Origin: Lachnospiraceae bacterium JLR.KK002
Lineage (GTDB): Bacteria > Bacillota > Clostridia > Lachnospirales > Lachnospiraceae
Assembly (NCBI GenBank): GCA_036941025.1
Contig: JAYMNP010000001.1
Coordinates: forward strand, 1,736,001 to 1,800,000
Direction of reading: 5' to 3'
Length of the DNA: 64,000 bases
Positions 7,929 to 16,803 of this stretch are shown one piece after another. Position 1 is the stretch's first letter; each line of letters begins with the position of its first letter. The position numbers and the translations under genes are program-made. The notes below the pieces were generated by a model, which saw only the letters and a program-made list of their open reading frames with translations, made no database searches and was not told where the DNA came from.

Positions 7929-8633
7929 TTACATATTCTTCATATACTGCAGAACAACACTGGAAAACTCCTTACTCCGCAGCCGTGATACGGGAACCTC
8001 TTTGCCGTTATCCATACAGGCAGTCCCGTTTTTATATCCTTTTAAATGCTTCAGGTTGATGAGATAGCTCCTGTGGCACCGGAAAAAATGGCTGCCCAGC
8101 TTCGTTTCCAGATTTTCGATCCGCTCATAATAATCAACAACCTCGCCGGAAGCCAGGTTCAGATATATTTTCCGGTCTATGATCTCGCAGAAAACAATCT
8201 CCTCCTCCCGGATAATGCGCCCCTCATATCCCTTTTGCACCAGCAGGCTGTCTTCGCTGGCATTTTGCATGGAAGTGTAAAGGCGCTCCATCGTCTTTTC
8301 AAACTGTTTTTCCTCCACCGGCTTGACCAGATAATCGTAAGGCTCTACCTCGAAAGACTGAAACACCATCTCTTTCAGTACCGTGATAAAGATCAGGAAT
8401 CCCCGGAACTTAGAATCCCTCAGCTTCCTTGCCGTTTCTATGCCGTCCATGCCCTTCATCTGGATGTCCAGAAACAGGATGTCGATCTGCCCGTCGTAGC
8501 TTAGCAGCTCTTCGCCACTTGAAAATGTCCGAAGCTGAATCTCCCTGTACTTTTTACGGAAAAAATCGGAGGCCATTGCCCTTATATGATCGGACATGTG
8601 TTTTTCATCATCACAGATTGCAATACGGATCAA
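7929..8633 (-). CDS. LytTR response regulator (AgrA/ComE type)
   Basis: A 234-residue regulator: an N-terminal receiver domain (acidic pair CDDEKH, phospho-acceptor in DILFLDIQMKGMDG, Lys in YDYLVKP) and a C-terminal LytTR DNA-binding domain (residues 135-230, with FFRCHRSYLINLKHL). The start codon appears to be TTG at 8633, with GAGGAGG 7 bases upstream; no ATG fits. The gene forms a pair with the downstream GHKL kinase. Upstream are two 15-bp direct repeats with 21-bp spacing, as expected for a LytTR dimer site, so it may regulate itself. Confidence 0.85.
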   Translation of the reverse strand: MIRIAICDDEKHMSDHIRAMASDFFRKKYREIQLRTFSSGEELLSYDGQIDILFLDIQMKGMDGIETARKLRDSKFRGFLIFITVLKEMVFQSFEVEPYDYLVKPVEEKQFEKTMERLYTSMQNASEDSLLVQKGYEGRIIREEEIVFCEIIDRKIYLNLASGEVVDYYERIENLETKLGSHFFRCHRSYLINLKHLKGYKNGTACMDNGKEVPVSRLRSKEFSSVVLQYMKNM

Positions 8634-8659
8634 TGCGCCACCTCCTCGCCATTATTCGT

Positions 8660-8688
8660 CAACGGCAAAAGAAAAACTTTTGCCGTTG
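8660..8688. promoter_or_regulatory. Perfect 11-bp palindrome in the leader of the LytTR regulator
   Basis: CAACGGCAAAA (8660-8670) pairs perfectly with TTTTGCCGTTG (8678-8688) around a 7-base loop. It lies between the predicted promoter and the TTG start of the regulator gene and has no T run after it on the minus strand. It could be a leader hairpin, a repressor site, or the 3' end hairpin of the permease transcript. Confidence 0.5.
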
Positions 8689-8705
8689 TCATAGACTGAC
8701 ATTTT

Positions 8706-8777
8706 ATGATAACCTGTCCGAAATGCCAAAACAATTTAATTGCTGTGAAATGTTTATCTGTTGCCGCGAAATGCTTA
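8706..8777 (-). promoter_or_regulatory. Predicted promoter and LytTR-type direct repeats
   Basis: On the minus strand TTGTTT (8729-8734), a 17-base spacer and TATCAT (8706-8711) form a fair sigma-A promoter. Seven bases upstream of the -35 box begin two direct repeats, TGCTGTGAAATGTTTA (8741-8756) and TGCCGCGAAATGCTTA (8762-8777), exactly 21 bp apart. This spacing is typical of LytTR dimers. The outer repeat overlaps the stop codon of the upstream permease. Confidence 0.55.
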
Positions 8778-11147
8778 ACTTTGCGCCCTTATCTGCTCAA
8801 CCAGGGATTGCTTTTTCTGCCTGCGCACCATCCATACAGACAGGACCACCTCCATGCCAAACAGCACCATGAGGAACAGCCCCATTTGCAGGAACGGGAA
8901 CTGGTATGGGACAACTGCGCCGGCAAAGGATTTCTTACTGACTGACCCACAGACTGCCATGGAAATCGGCAGCCCCAGGATTAAAACAGTAAGCACCGCA
9001 AAAAGCGCATGGCACATCCCCTCGGTGATACTCATCCGGCACAGCTGCTTCCCGGTCAGGCCAACGGAGCGCAGGATACTGTTCTCCCGCTTTCTAGACA
9101 TCTGGTTGGAAAGCGTCGTATTGATCAGGTTGACAACGCCGAACAGGAAGATCAGCCAGGAAAGAGCCTGCAGGCTTCCAAAAATAATGCTGCTCTGCAT
9201 TTTCTCATATTCGATATGTGCGTCTATCGTATCCATTCCAAGATTGCTGCGGCCTGATACCAGCTCCTTAAGCCTGCTTTCCACAAACTCTGCTTTTTGG
9301 GGATCATTCACAATACTCCAGGAGTAGTCAAAGCTTCCGATTTCAGGATGTATCTCATGAAACAACTCCTCTGGTGCGAACAGGGCTGCCGAATCCATGG
9401 CAAGCGCACCATGTCCGTTTGCTGCCTTCGACGCATCGAACAGTCCGGATATGGTAACTGTCACGGTTTTCTGGCCCAGGGTCAGCTCCATGGCGGCCCC
9501 GACATCCATATCGGCATGGTGCTTTTGATAACCCGTACTCAAAAGGACGCTGTGGGTATCCGCCGGCATGGCGCCTGATACCAGCGCAGCTTCTACATCC
9601 ATGCAGTTTGCGTCCGTCAGCATGTCGCACATACCGGCTTCAGCACTTTCGGAAGTCCTAAATTTGCCGTGCAGAGACCGGCGGGTGGCCAGCACATCTG
9701 TCACCCCGTCCACAGAAAGGATCTCCTGCCGCAATTCCTCATTCAGCGGATTGCCTGCAGCCATAATCTCTTCCTCCGGCTGCTCTGAAGACAGATATAT
9801 CTTTATATCCCCGTCCGGGAAAAACAGCCTTGCAGCCTGCTCCGGCGAGCGTGTCAGAACCATGGAGGATACCACCAGAAGAAGGATCCCGCCCAGGCTC
9901 AGGGATACTGCAATGCTCACTGACTTCTTGCGGTCGCGCCCAAAATTTGCAAATCCCATGGATATGGGACTTAATTTCCGGTGTTTCTTTCTGTTGTGTA
10001 CCTTTTCCTGACCTGCGGAAAAACGCATTGCCTCCAACGGTGAAATATTGGCAGCTATTTTGACCGGTCTGTGAACTGATATGGATACCATGAACCAGCA
10101 GACCATCACGGTCAGAAGTACGGCTACCCCATAATAACCTCCATGGAAACCTTTGGGAAACAGGAGCAGGCCGCCGCCCACACCCAGCAGGACACCCATC
10201 AGGATTCCAATACCGCCCAGCCGACCGCTCTCCTTTTTCACGATGCGCCGGATCTGTCTGGGTGTTGCGCCAATGGTGCGGAGCTGTCCATAGCTTTGTA
10301 TTTTATCGTTCACAGAGATACGGAAAATACTCTGGATGACTACATATCCGCCGGCAAGCACAAGGGCGGCTATACCAAAAACAGTCACAAAGTCAATAGA
10401 CTTTGAGTTAGAAGCAAAATAATTGCTGTTCATCCCTACATGCGCAGAGCCAAACTGCGCGGCAATCTCCCGGCAACGGGCAGCCATGGTCTCCTGGTCA
10501 AACTGCCTGTCATTTTTGAAATGCACATAGGCACGGTATCCTGCAGGGTCAAATCCGGCCCACTGCGTCAAGGCCGCTTTGGAAACGGCAATGGCACATA
10601 GATTCGCTTCCTTTTCTCCCACATTAGACAGGATTCCGGTCACGGTATAGTCGCCATGAAAGCTCTCGGTATCCAACCGGACCGTCTCACCGATTTTGGC
10701 ATTGGAACCGTAAGCGGAGAGAAAATATTCGCTGACCGCGACTTCATTCGCCTTTGCCGGGAGTTCTCCTTTTACCAGCTCCATCTGGCTGCGGGCAATA
10801 TACACCATATCGCTGTCGCAGTACACATAGGATGCATTGTATCCCTGCTCCGAATGCTCCTGCCCCAGTAAATAGTATTCACCCACGCGGGCAAGCTCCG
10901 GAAGGTCTTTCAGCGCCGCCACATGGTCCGTCTCCACGCCGGTGAAGACCGCCTCATAGGTGTCGGCCACCTGATTACGCTGGATCTGCACAATCGAAAC
11001 GGATATCACCGCTGACAAGCAAACCAGGAACGCCGCCAGGGCGACGGCAATTACCACCATCCGGTTCCGGCGCTTTTCGCTTGCCAGGCTGCGCTTTGCA
11101 AGTTTTTTCACAATGGCGCTTGTATCATTTTCAAAAGGCCATGTCAT
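8775..11147 (-). CDS. FtsX-type ABC permease, third of three
   Basis: A 790-residue permease with two FtsX-like halves. After the cytoplasmic start MTWPFENDTSAIVKKL there is a membrane helix (about 31-52), an outer domain (55-250), three helices (252-357), a cytoplasmic link, a helix (410-432), a second outer domain (435-650) and three final helices. LRTIGATPRQIRRIV and RSVGLTGKQL are the coupling-region motifs seen in MacB/FtsX permeases. It follows the second permease by 12 bases with GGAGG before the ATG. It shares one upstream ATPase with two sister permeases. Such systems commonly move or respond to peptides and envelope lipids; the substrate here is not known. Confidence 0.85.
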   Translation of the reverse strand: MTWPFENDTSAIVKKLAKRSLASEKRRNRMVVIAVALAAFLVCLSAVISVSIVQIQRNQVADTYEAVFTGVETDHVAALKDLPELARVGEYYLLGQEHSEQGYNASYVYCDSDMVYIARSQMELVKGELPAKANEVAVSEYFLSAYGSNAKIGETVRLDTESFHGDYTVTGILSNVGEKEANLCAIAVSKAALTQWAGFDPAGYRAYVHFKNDRQFDQETMAARCREIAAQFGSAHVGMNSNYFASNSKSIDFVTVFGIAALVLAGGYVVIQSIFRISVNDKIQSYGQLRTIGATPRQIRRIVKKESGRLGGIGILMGVLLGVGGGLLLFPKGFHGGYYGVAVLLTVMVCWFMVSISVHRPVKIAANISPLEAMRFSAGQEKVHNRKKHRKLSPISMGFANFGRDRKKSVSIAVSLSLGGILLLVVSSMVLTRSPEQAARLFFPDGDIKIYLSSEQPEEEIMAAGNPLNEELRQEILSVDGVTDVLATRRSLHGKFRTSESAEAGMCDMLTDANCMDVEAALVSGAMPADTHSVLLSTGYQKHHADMDVGAAMELTLGQKTVTVTISGLFDASKAANGHGALAMDSAALFAPEELFHEIHPEIGSFDYSWSIVNDPQKAEFVESRLKELVSGRSNLGMDTIDAHIEYEKMQSSIIFGSLQALSWLIFLFGVVNLINTTLSNQMSRKRENSILRSVGLTGKQLCRMSITEGMCHALFAVLTVLILGLPISMAVCGSVSKKSFAGAVVPYQFPFLQMGLFLMVLFGMEVVLSVWMVRRQKKQSLVEQIRAQS

Positions 11148-11159
11148 GTCCTACACCTC

Positions 11160-13535
11160 CTATTCCGTCACACGAAGCTGCTCTACGACACTATTTTTTC
11201 TGCAATATCGGCCAGCCCATTTTGTAAGGGCCAATTGAAGCATAAAAACTAACAGGACATATAAGAAAACCGGTATTACAGGAAAAGTATAATTTACGAA
11301 GCTGAATCCAGGCACATTCCCTATGGCAGAGCATATTGCTTTTCCAATTCCCAGACCACAGATAAGGGAAGCGGCAAAACTGCCAACCGTTTGAAATGCA
11401 TTTTCAAATCCTATCATATGATAAAGCTGTCTGTGGCTTAAGCCAACCGCCCGGAACAATCCCATTTCTTTCCTTCTGGAAATGATATTTGTCATACTGG
11501 TATTGACCAGGTTGATAATACTAAATATGACAATGACCGCTAACAGCGCATATGCCGCAATGGAAATTGTGCTGAACACGCTTTTGTATTGCATCGTCAT
11601 ATCTTTTAATGTTTTAAGGCGCAAAGTATCGCTTGCCAAAACCAATGAATGTAATTCATCCTCAATTCCAGCATAACTGTCTGTCTTTGCCCGGATCACA
11701 AACGCACTGCTTGCATTATAGGGAACCATCTGTTCCATTTCACCTGCCGGAAGGATAAAGCTGACAGATCTGTCCCTGTCAAAAACAATCGCAGATACGG
11801 TATAAGTAAGGCTGTTTCCTGCCTGTGAAAAAGTGACGGTATCGCCCACCTCATAGCTCTTATGCAGGTATTCTAATTCCGGACTGCCCATGTTAATGAT
11901 AAGGGAGTTTTCCCCTGTATGGTCATAACCCGGCAATTCCCCGATCATTATCTTGTTCTTTAATTCCTTATAATCCTCTGTGTTCATACTCCGGATTGCC
12001 GTTTCCATTCCATCTATCCCGACGCATATCTCCTGCTGGCAGATAATTTCATCTACCCCGTCAATTGACAAAATATCATTTTTCAATTCATCTGTCAGTA
12101 GATTGTTTTCCTGCAGCTGAGTGAGGGAAAACGTAGGCGTGACCAGCGCCCGGTTCAATTCCACCACATAACTTCCCTCATAAGGGAAGGCCTGTTTCGC
12201 CCTTTGCTCAGGATCAAGGGAGGATAGCAGGGAAGAAATCCCTATAAACATCATTCCGCTCAAAGCCAGTGAAATAAAGGTCAATATACTTTTCTTCCTG
12301 TTACGGAACAGGTTCATAGCCGCAAGTGAAAACGGCGTAAGATGCTTCCCGCTCTTTTTCCTCTTTTTTGTTCCGCTATAACCGCTATAATGGAATGCTT
12401 CCACAGGTGAAACTGACATGGCAATCTTTGCCGGTTTTAAAACAGACAGCCTTACACAAATAAATACAGCGATTCCTGATAAAAATGCAATCACAATATC
12501 TGGAAGCAGCTGAAAAGCACTCCGGTCTATCAAAAAAGATAACATCGCGCCTGCCATACATCCAAACGGAATGAAATGAAGCGCAAGATAGTTTCCTTCC
12601 CGTGAAATAATCTGTCTGATTTGCTTCTTCGTAGTACCAATCGTGCGCAGCTGCCCAAAGGAAGCTACATTATTTATAACCGAAATGTAAAATATATTGT
12701 AGACAACCAGGGAACATACACCGATTAAGACCAACCCAACGAGCAAAACCGTCAGTACCGTCTCTTTTGACATGTTATTGCTGTCAATGTATAAATTATT
12801 TACCTGAATATTGTCTGCAGAGATCCCACAATCCAAGCCAATCGTCCGTATCAGCTCTTTTAATTCCTGATTGGTATATTTTGCAGTATCATGGACAGAA
12901 ACCATAGCTGCCACCGGCCCAGTGGAAAGAGCAGGGTTTTCCCACACAAAATTCTGTGAAACAATAGCGTTATAAGCAACCCTGTCCCTGTCATTCTCAG
13001 CGGTTGTCTGAATAAAACCTGTAATCCGGAAATCTTTAGTTTCTAACTGACGGCTTGCCTGATTGCGATAATGAAGGGATATTGTGTCGCCGATCCCCGC
13101 TTTTAGAGTCAGGGCATCTATATATCCCCTTTCCACGAGCAATTCATCCGCTGCCTGGGGCATACGTCCTTCCAACAGTGTGATGTTGGAGAGCTGCATG
13201 GTTGTTTCATCAGAACATACCATACCCATTGTGATGCCATTTACCTGTTCCGTCATGCCGACAGACTGATATACACCCACTTTTTGAATATGGGGATCTT
13301 CTTTCAGCAAAGAGATATTCTCCTGTGAAAGGTTTTGGAAAATTCCCTGATATGCAGTTGATGCCGCATATTCATTTGTAATGTTATATGCATAAGAAGA
13401 AACAAACGCCATAATGGCTGCCGCCATAAAGATAATGATCCCAATCAGACGATTCCTGAAACGGTTCTGTCCAATACGGGCATTTGATAACCTATGGGTA
13501 ACAGCGCTGGTATCATTTTCAAAAGGCCATGTCAT
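11160..13535 (-). CDS. FtsX-type ABC permease, second of three
   Basis: A 791-residue sister of the flanking permeases with the same start (MTWPFENDTSAVTHRL), the same order of helices and outer domains, and the motifs LRTIGTTKKQIRQII and RAVGLSHRQLYHMI. The outer domains differ strongly from the sisters in sequence, so the three genes are old, diverged duplicates, not recent copies. AAGGAGG precedes the start. The gene lies 19 bases after the first permease in the same operon. Confidence 0.85.
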   Translation of the reverse strand: MTWPFENDTSAVTHRLSNARIGQNRFRNRLIGIIIFMAAAIMAFVSSYAYNITNEYAASTAYQGIFQNLSQENISLLKEDPHIQKVGVYQSVGMTEQVNGITMGMVCSDETTMQLSNITLLEGRMPQAADELLVERGYIDALTLKAGIGDTISLHYRNQASRQLETKDFRITGFIQTTAENDRDRVAYNAIVSQNFVWENPALSTGPVAAMVSVHDTAKYTNQELKELIRTIGLDCGISADNIQVNNLYIDSNNMSKETVLTVLLVGLVLIGVCSLVVYNIFYISVINNVASFGQLRTIGTTKKQIRQIISREGNYLALHFIPFGCMAGAMLSFLIDRSAFQLLPDIVIAFLSGIAVFICVRLSVLKPAKIAMSVSPVEAFHYSGYSGTKKRKKSGKHLTPFSLAAMNLFRNRKKSILTFISLALSGMMFIGISSLLSSLDPEQRAKQAFPYEGSYVVELNRALVTPTFSLTQLQENNLLTDELKNDILSIDGVDEIICQQEICVGIDGMETAIRSMNTEDYKELKNKIMIGELPGYDHTGENSLIINMGSPELEYLHKSYEVGDTVTFSQAGNSLTYTVSAIVFDRDRSVSFILPAGEMEQMVPYNASSAFVIRAKTDSYAGIEDELHSLVLASDTLRLKTLKDMTMQYKSVFSTISIAAYALLAVIVIFSIINLVNTSMTNIISRRKEMGLFRAVGLSHRQLYHMIGFENAFQTVGSFAASLICGLGIGKAICSAIGNVPGFSFVNYTFPVIPVFLYVLLVFMLQLALTKWAGRYCRKNSVVEQLRVTE

Positions 13536-13554
13536 GGTACGCCACCTCCTTCTA

Positions 13555-15942
13555 TTATCGCAAAGCTTCCATCATGGATGACTTGCTTTGCTGCTTTAAG
13601 GCCCCTGTTGTAATCAGCACACTACATAAAATAATAACCGCACAATTCAGGATTGTAATACCCAATGGAAATTGATAATTCAAATAGCTCATCAGGCTGT
13701 TTTTCAAAAATGAGCAAAGAACATATCCAATCCCTCCGCCAATGATCACAGATAATACAAGTCCCATGCCGACTACGATCAGTCCCTCTTTATGGACCAT
13801 CACGGATAATTGTTTTTGGGACATTCCCACGGAACGCATGAGGGAAAATTCCCTGCGCCTTACGATAATTCCCGTCAAAGTTGTATTCAACAGATTCATC
13901 ACGGAAAAACAGCCAATCAAAACAATGGCTATTGCAAGGGCGAACTGTGTCCCCTGCAGGAAGTTTTCATTCTGGGCAATGGCAGCAGAAAGGGAATCCA
14001 CACTCAGCCGCGGGTTATCGGATACAATCTGGTCTATTTCGTTTTCTGCCTGCTGTTCCAAAGAATCCTCTACACGGATCACATACTGATATGTCAGATT
14101 GCTGTGTGCGATTTTCTGCATGGAATCAACCGGCAATAACAGCATATCTATTTTATCGCCATGATTTCCAATCTTACTTTCGTCAAGGACTGCCGTAATC
14201 TCAAATTCCAGGTTCTCCGTATGCTGCCCATCAAAAATCTTCAGCATTACAGAGGAGCCGACTTTTGGATAAATGCCAAAATACTTCTCAAAGTCATTCG
14301 GCCTGCCAATCACCATCTGATCCTCAGATGCCATTTGCCCATAATCTGACAGGTTTCCATTTAAGAGACAGCTTTGCAGCAAATCCATATCTGCTTTCTC
14401 AAATCCCACGATTTCAGCATCTGATTCCAGGGCCTGCAGGTCATAGGAAACCGGGAGATGCTGGTCGTTCATGATCTTTTGCACACCTGGTAATTGCGAG
14501 AGTTCTTTTTCCACTTCCTCCGTAAAAGGGCTTGATCCCTGCAGAATCTCCAAAGGATTTTCCATCAGCTCCTGATTCGAGATCTTTAAAACGAACTGTC
14601 CTCTTGCAAATCCGGATAAAGACATATCTTCTGCATTGATCGAAGAAAGGACAGAGGATAAGCCTAACAGCAGGACGCCAGTCAGGACAAGGGAGGCGGC
14701 TGTCAGTATATTCTTTTTCTTATAACGCAAAACCTGGTTGACTGCCAAAGACCCCGGCGTCAGCCTGTGCTGCCTATGTTTACCTTTCGGCCCCTTATTT
14801 TGTTCATAGCGGGAAGCCTCTATGGGTGAAACGGCTGCAGCTATTTTCGCAGGCTTTTTGATGGACAGGCGCACAGTGGCATAGGTCAACGCAACAACAA
14901 CCGGGCATATCCATAGCACATTCCATAACCCAAATCCATGTGGAATTAAAAGATAAGCCGCTGCAATTCCCGCAATCAGTCCAATCGGAATTGCAGGCAG
15001 CATCAGCAAAGTCCCCTCCCTGAGAACAAGCCTTTGAATCTGTTTTGCTGTCATCCCTATTGTGCGGAGCTGTCCATATTCTTTAATGGAATTGATGATG
15101 GAAATATAAAAAATGTTGTATATTACCAAAACACCAGCGATCACGATCACAACCAGCCCGGCAATAGCCGCCAGAACCATCCATGCCGAAGGCTGGCTAA
15201 GATTCAGATACGCTTCATTATAAGAAGGAGCCGCTTTACAGCCTGCATCAGCCGCTATCTGCGATATTAAGCTTTTTACATCCCCAGAGCCCGCATCTAA
15301 ATTTACACGGAGCATGACTGCCGGTGAAAAGTGATCCCATCCATCCATTTCTGAGAAGTATTCTTCAGAAACCATAGCCGCATATAAGGAACGGTCAGTG
15401 CCTTTCGCCCCTGTCTTCAGGTATCCTGTTATAAGAAAGGATTTTTCCTGGCCGTTGTTTGGGTCTGGCAGCCGGATGGTATCTCCAATTTTAGCATTTA
15501 TCTTCTGCCGGATTAAATATTCCTGTTCAATCAGGATCTCATTCGCTTTCTCCGGCATTTTTCCCTCAGAAACAGACAGCCCATTTAATGTAAGTGCATC
15601 CTTGTTGCAATACGAAATATTAAGGCGGTCATTTCCGGATTTCACGCTGCCAATGGACGCTGTGAATCCGCATAGATCCACCCGCACATCATCAGACAAT
15701 TTCTGATATTGTTCTTTTTCTATGCCGGAAATAAGCGCATGATAAGACCCCGTTATGTTATTGCCGCCATTTTGGTTCACTGTAATAATTCCAGAAACCA
15801 GGAGCAATACGGATGCCATCAAAAATGTTGCCAATGAAATTGCAGTAACCGTAAAAATTTTCTTCAAACGCTCTTTCTTTAATTGAGCAGTCGCTAATTT
15901 TTTAATGATAGCGCTGGTATCATTCTCAAAAGGCCATGTCAT
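13555..15942 (-). CDS. FtsX-type ABC permease, first of three
   Basis: A 795-residue permease beginning MTWPFENDTSAIIKKLA. Helices and outer domains follow the same pattern as in its two sisters. The coupling motifs are LRTIGMTAKQIQRLV (about residue 295) and RSVGMSQKQLSVMV (about residue 705). It directly follows the ATPase gene (14 bases) with AAGGAGG upstream, so it is the first permease to be translated. With the ATPase it would make a complete MacB/YbbA-YbbP-like transporter. How the other two permeases share the ATPase, as homodimers or heterodimers, cannot be told from sequence. Confidence 0.85.
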   Translation of the reverse strand: MTWPFENDTSAIIKKLATAQLKKERLKKIFTVTAISLATFLMASVLLLVSGIITVNQNGGNNITGSYHALISGIEKEQYQKLSDDVRVDLCGFTASIGSVKSGNDRLNISYCNKDALTLNGLSVSEGKMPEKANEILIEQEYLIRQKINAKIGDTIRLPDPNNGQEKSFLITGYLKTGAKGTDRSLYAAMVSEEYFSEMDGWDHFSPAVMLRVNLDAGSGDVKSLISQIAADAGCKAAPSYNEAYLNLSQPSAWMVLAAIAGLVVIVIAGVLVIYNIFYISIINSIKEYGQLRTIGMTAKQIQRLVLREGTLLMLPAIPIGLIAGIAAAYLLIPHGFGLWNVLWICPVVVALTYATVRLSIKKPAKIAAAVSPIEASRYEQNKGPKGKHRQHRLTPGSLAVNQVLRYKKKNILTAASLVLTGVLLLGLSSVLSSINAEDMSLSGFARGQFVLKISNQELMENPLEILQGSSPFTEEVEKELSQLPGVQKIMNDQHLPVSYDLQALESDAEIVGFEKADMDLLQSCLLNGNLSDYGQMASEDQMVIGRPNDFEKYFGIYPKVGSSVMLKIFDGQHTENLEFEITAVLDESKIGNHGDKIDMLLLPVDSMQKIAHSNLTYQYVIRVEDSLEQQAENEIDQIVSDNPRLSVDSLSAAIAQNENFLQGTQFALAIAIVLIGCFSVMNLLNTTLTGIIVRRREFSLMRSVGMSQKQLSVMVHKEGLIVVGMGLVLSVIIGGGIGYVLCSFLKNSLMSYLNYQFPLGITILNCAVIILCSVLITTGALKQQSKSSMMEALR

Positions 15943-15956
15943 AGTCTGCCACCTCC

Positions 15957-16622
15957 TTACTCTACGATCCTGCCGTCCTCAATCCTTATGATCCGGTCAG
16001 CAAGCTGGGCAATCTCGTTATTATGGGTAATCATGACAATGGTCTGGTTAAACTCCATACTGGTACGCTTTAAAAGCCCCAGCACATCGGCGCTGGTCCT
16101 GGAATCCAGATTTCCGGTGGGCTCATCGGCCAGGATGATGGCCGGTTTGGTGATGAGAGCCCGGGCAATGGCGACACGCTGCTGCTGTCCGCCGGAAAGG
16201 TTATTCGGCATATTCTGCAGTTTATCTTCCAATGCCAGCATCCCCACGATCTCATCCATGAACTTCTTGTCTGCCGCATCTCCGTCCAGCTCCACAGGCA
16301 GGACAATGTTCTCATACACATTCAGAATCGGGACAAGGTTATAGTTCTGGAAGATGAAGCCGATGTTGCGGCGGCGGAAAATAGTCAGCTCCTCGTCATT
16401 CTTTTTTGCCAGCTCATCCCCACGGACAATCACATTGCCGGAAGTGGGCGTATCCAGCCCGCCCATCATGTTAAGCAGGGTGGATTTCCCACTGCCGGAC
16501 GTTCCGACAATCGCCACAAACTCACCCTGTTCCACAGAAAGGCTGACGCCATCCAGGGCGCGGGTAATGTTTGGCTCACTGCCATAGTACTTTTTCAGAT
16601 CGATTGTTTGTAATACATTCAT
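15957..16622 (-). CDS. ABC transporter ATPase, MacB/LolD type
   Basis: A 221-residue ATPase with Walker A GTSGSGKSTLL (about residue 40), Q loop IFQNYNLVP, signature LSGGQQQRVAIARAL, Walker B ILADEPTGNLDS and the H loop VMITHN. The length and the TGNLD motif place it in the LolD/MacB/YbbA group that partners FtsX-type permeases. The ATG at 16622 has AAGGAG 9 bases upstream; a TTG two codons earlier is less likely. It is the only ATPase gene for the three permeases that follow. Its promoter carries repeats shared with the OmpR-type regulator gene. Confidence 0.92.
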   Translation of the reverse strand: MNVLQTIDLKKYYGSEPNITRALDGVSLSVEQGEFVAIVGTSGSGKSTLLNMMGGLDTPTSGNVIVRGDELAKKNDEELTIFRRRNIGFIFQNYNLVPILNVYENIVLPVELDGDAADKKFMDEIVGMLALEDKLQNMPNNLSGGQQQRVAIARALITKPAIILADEPTGNLDSRTSADVLGLLKRTSMEFNQTIVMITHNNEIAQLADRIIRIEDGRIVE

Positions 16623-16717
16623 AATCAAATGCTCCTTTCCTTATCTCTGTCCTGTTTTTCAGGACATACAGGTATACCCTTGTGGTGTTTCAAGGCTTTC
16701 TGCCTGTTGATAAGGAC

Positions 16718-16778
16718 ATTATAAAATCCAAATGTCACAGAAATGTCCGAAGCGGCATAAAAAATGCGGCTGAAATGT
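16718..16778 (-). promoter_or_regulatory. Transporter promoter with four phased regulator half-sites
   Basis: On the minus strand the -10 box is TATAAT (16718-16723). No good -35 box exists; instead direct repeats read on the plus strand as AAATGT occur at 16730 and 16741 (11 bp apart), and a weaker pair AAATGC/AAATGT occurs at 16762 and 16773 (again 11 bp apart, 21 bp from the first pair). All lie on one face of the helix. The first pair stands exactly 6 bases from the -10 box, as in the regulator promoter at 18548-18576. This is typical of activation by an OmpR-type regulator. Confidence 0.65.
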
Positions 16779-16803
16779 TACAAGACTCGGACATTTCAAA
16801 AAA

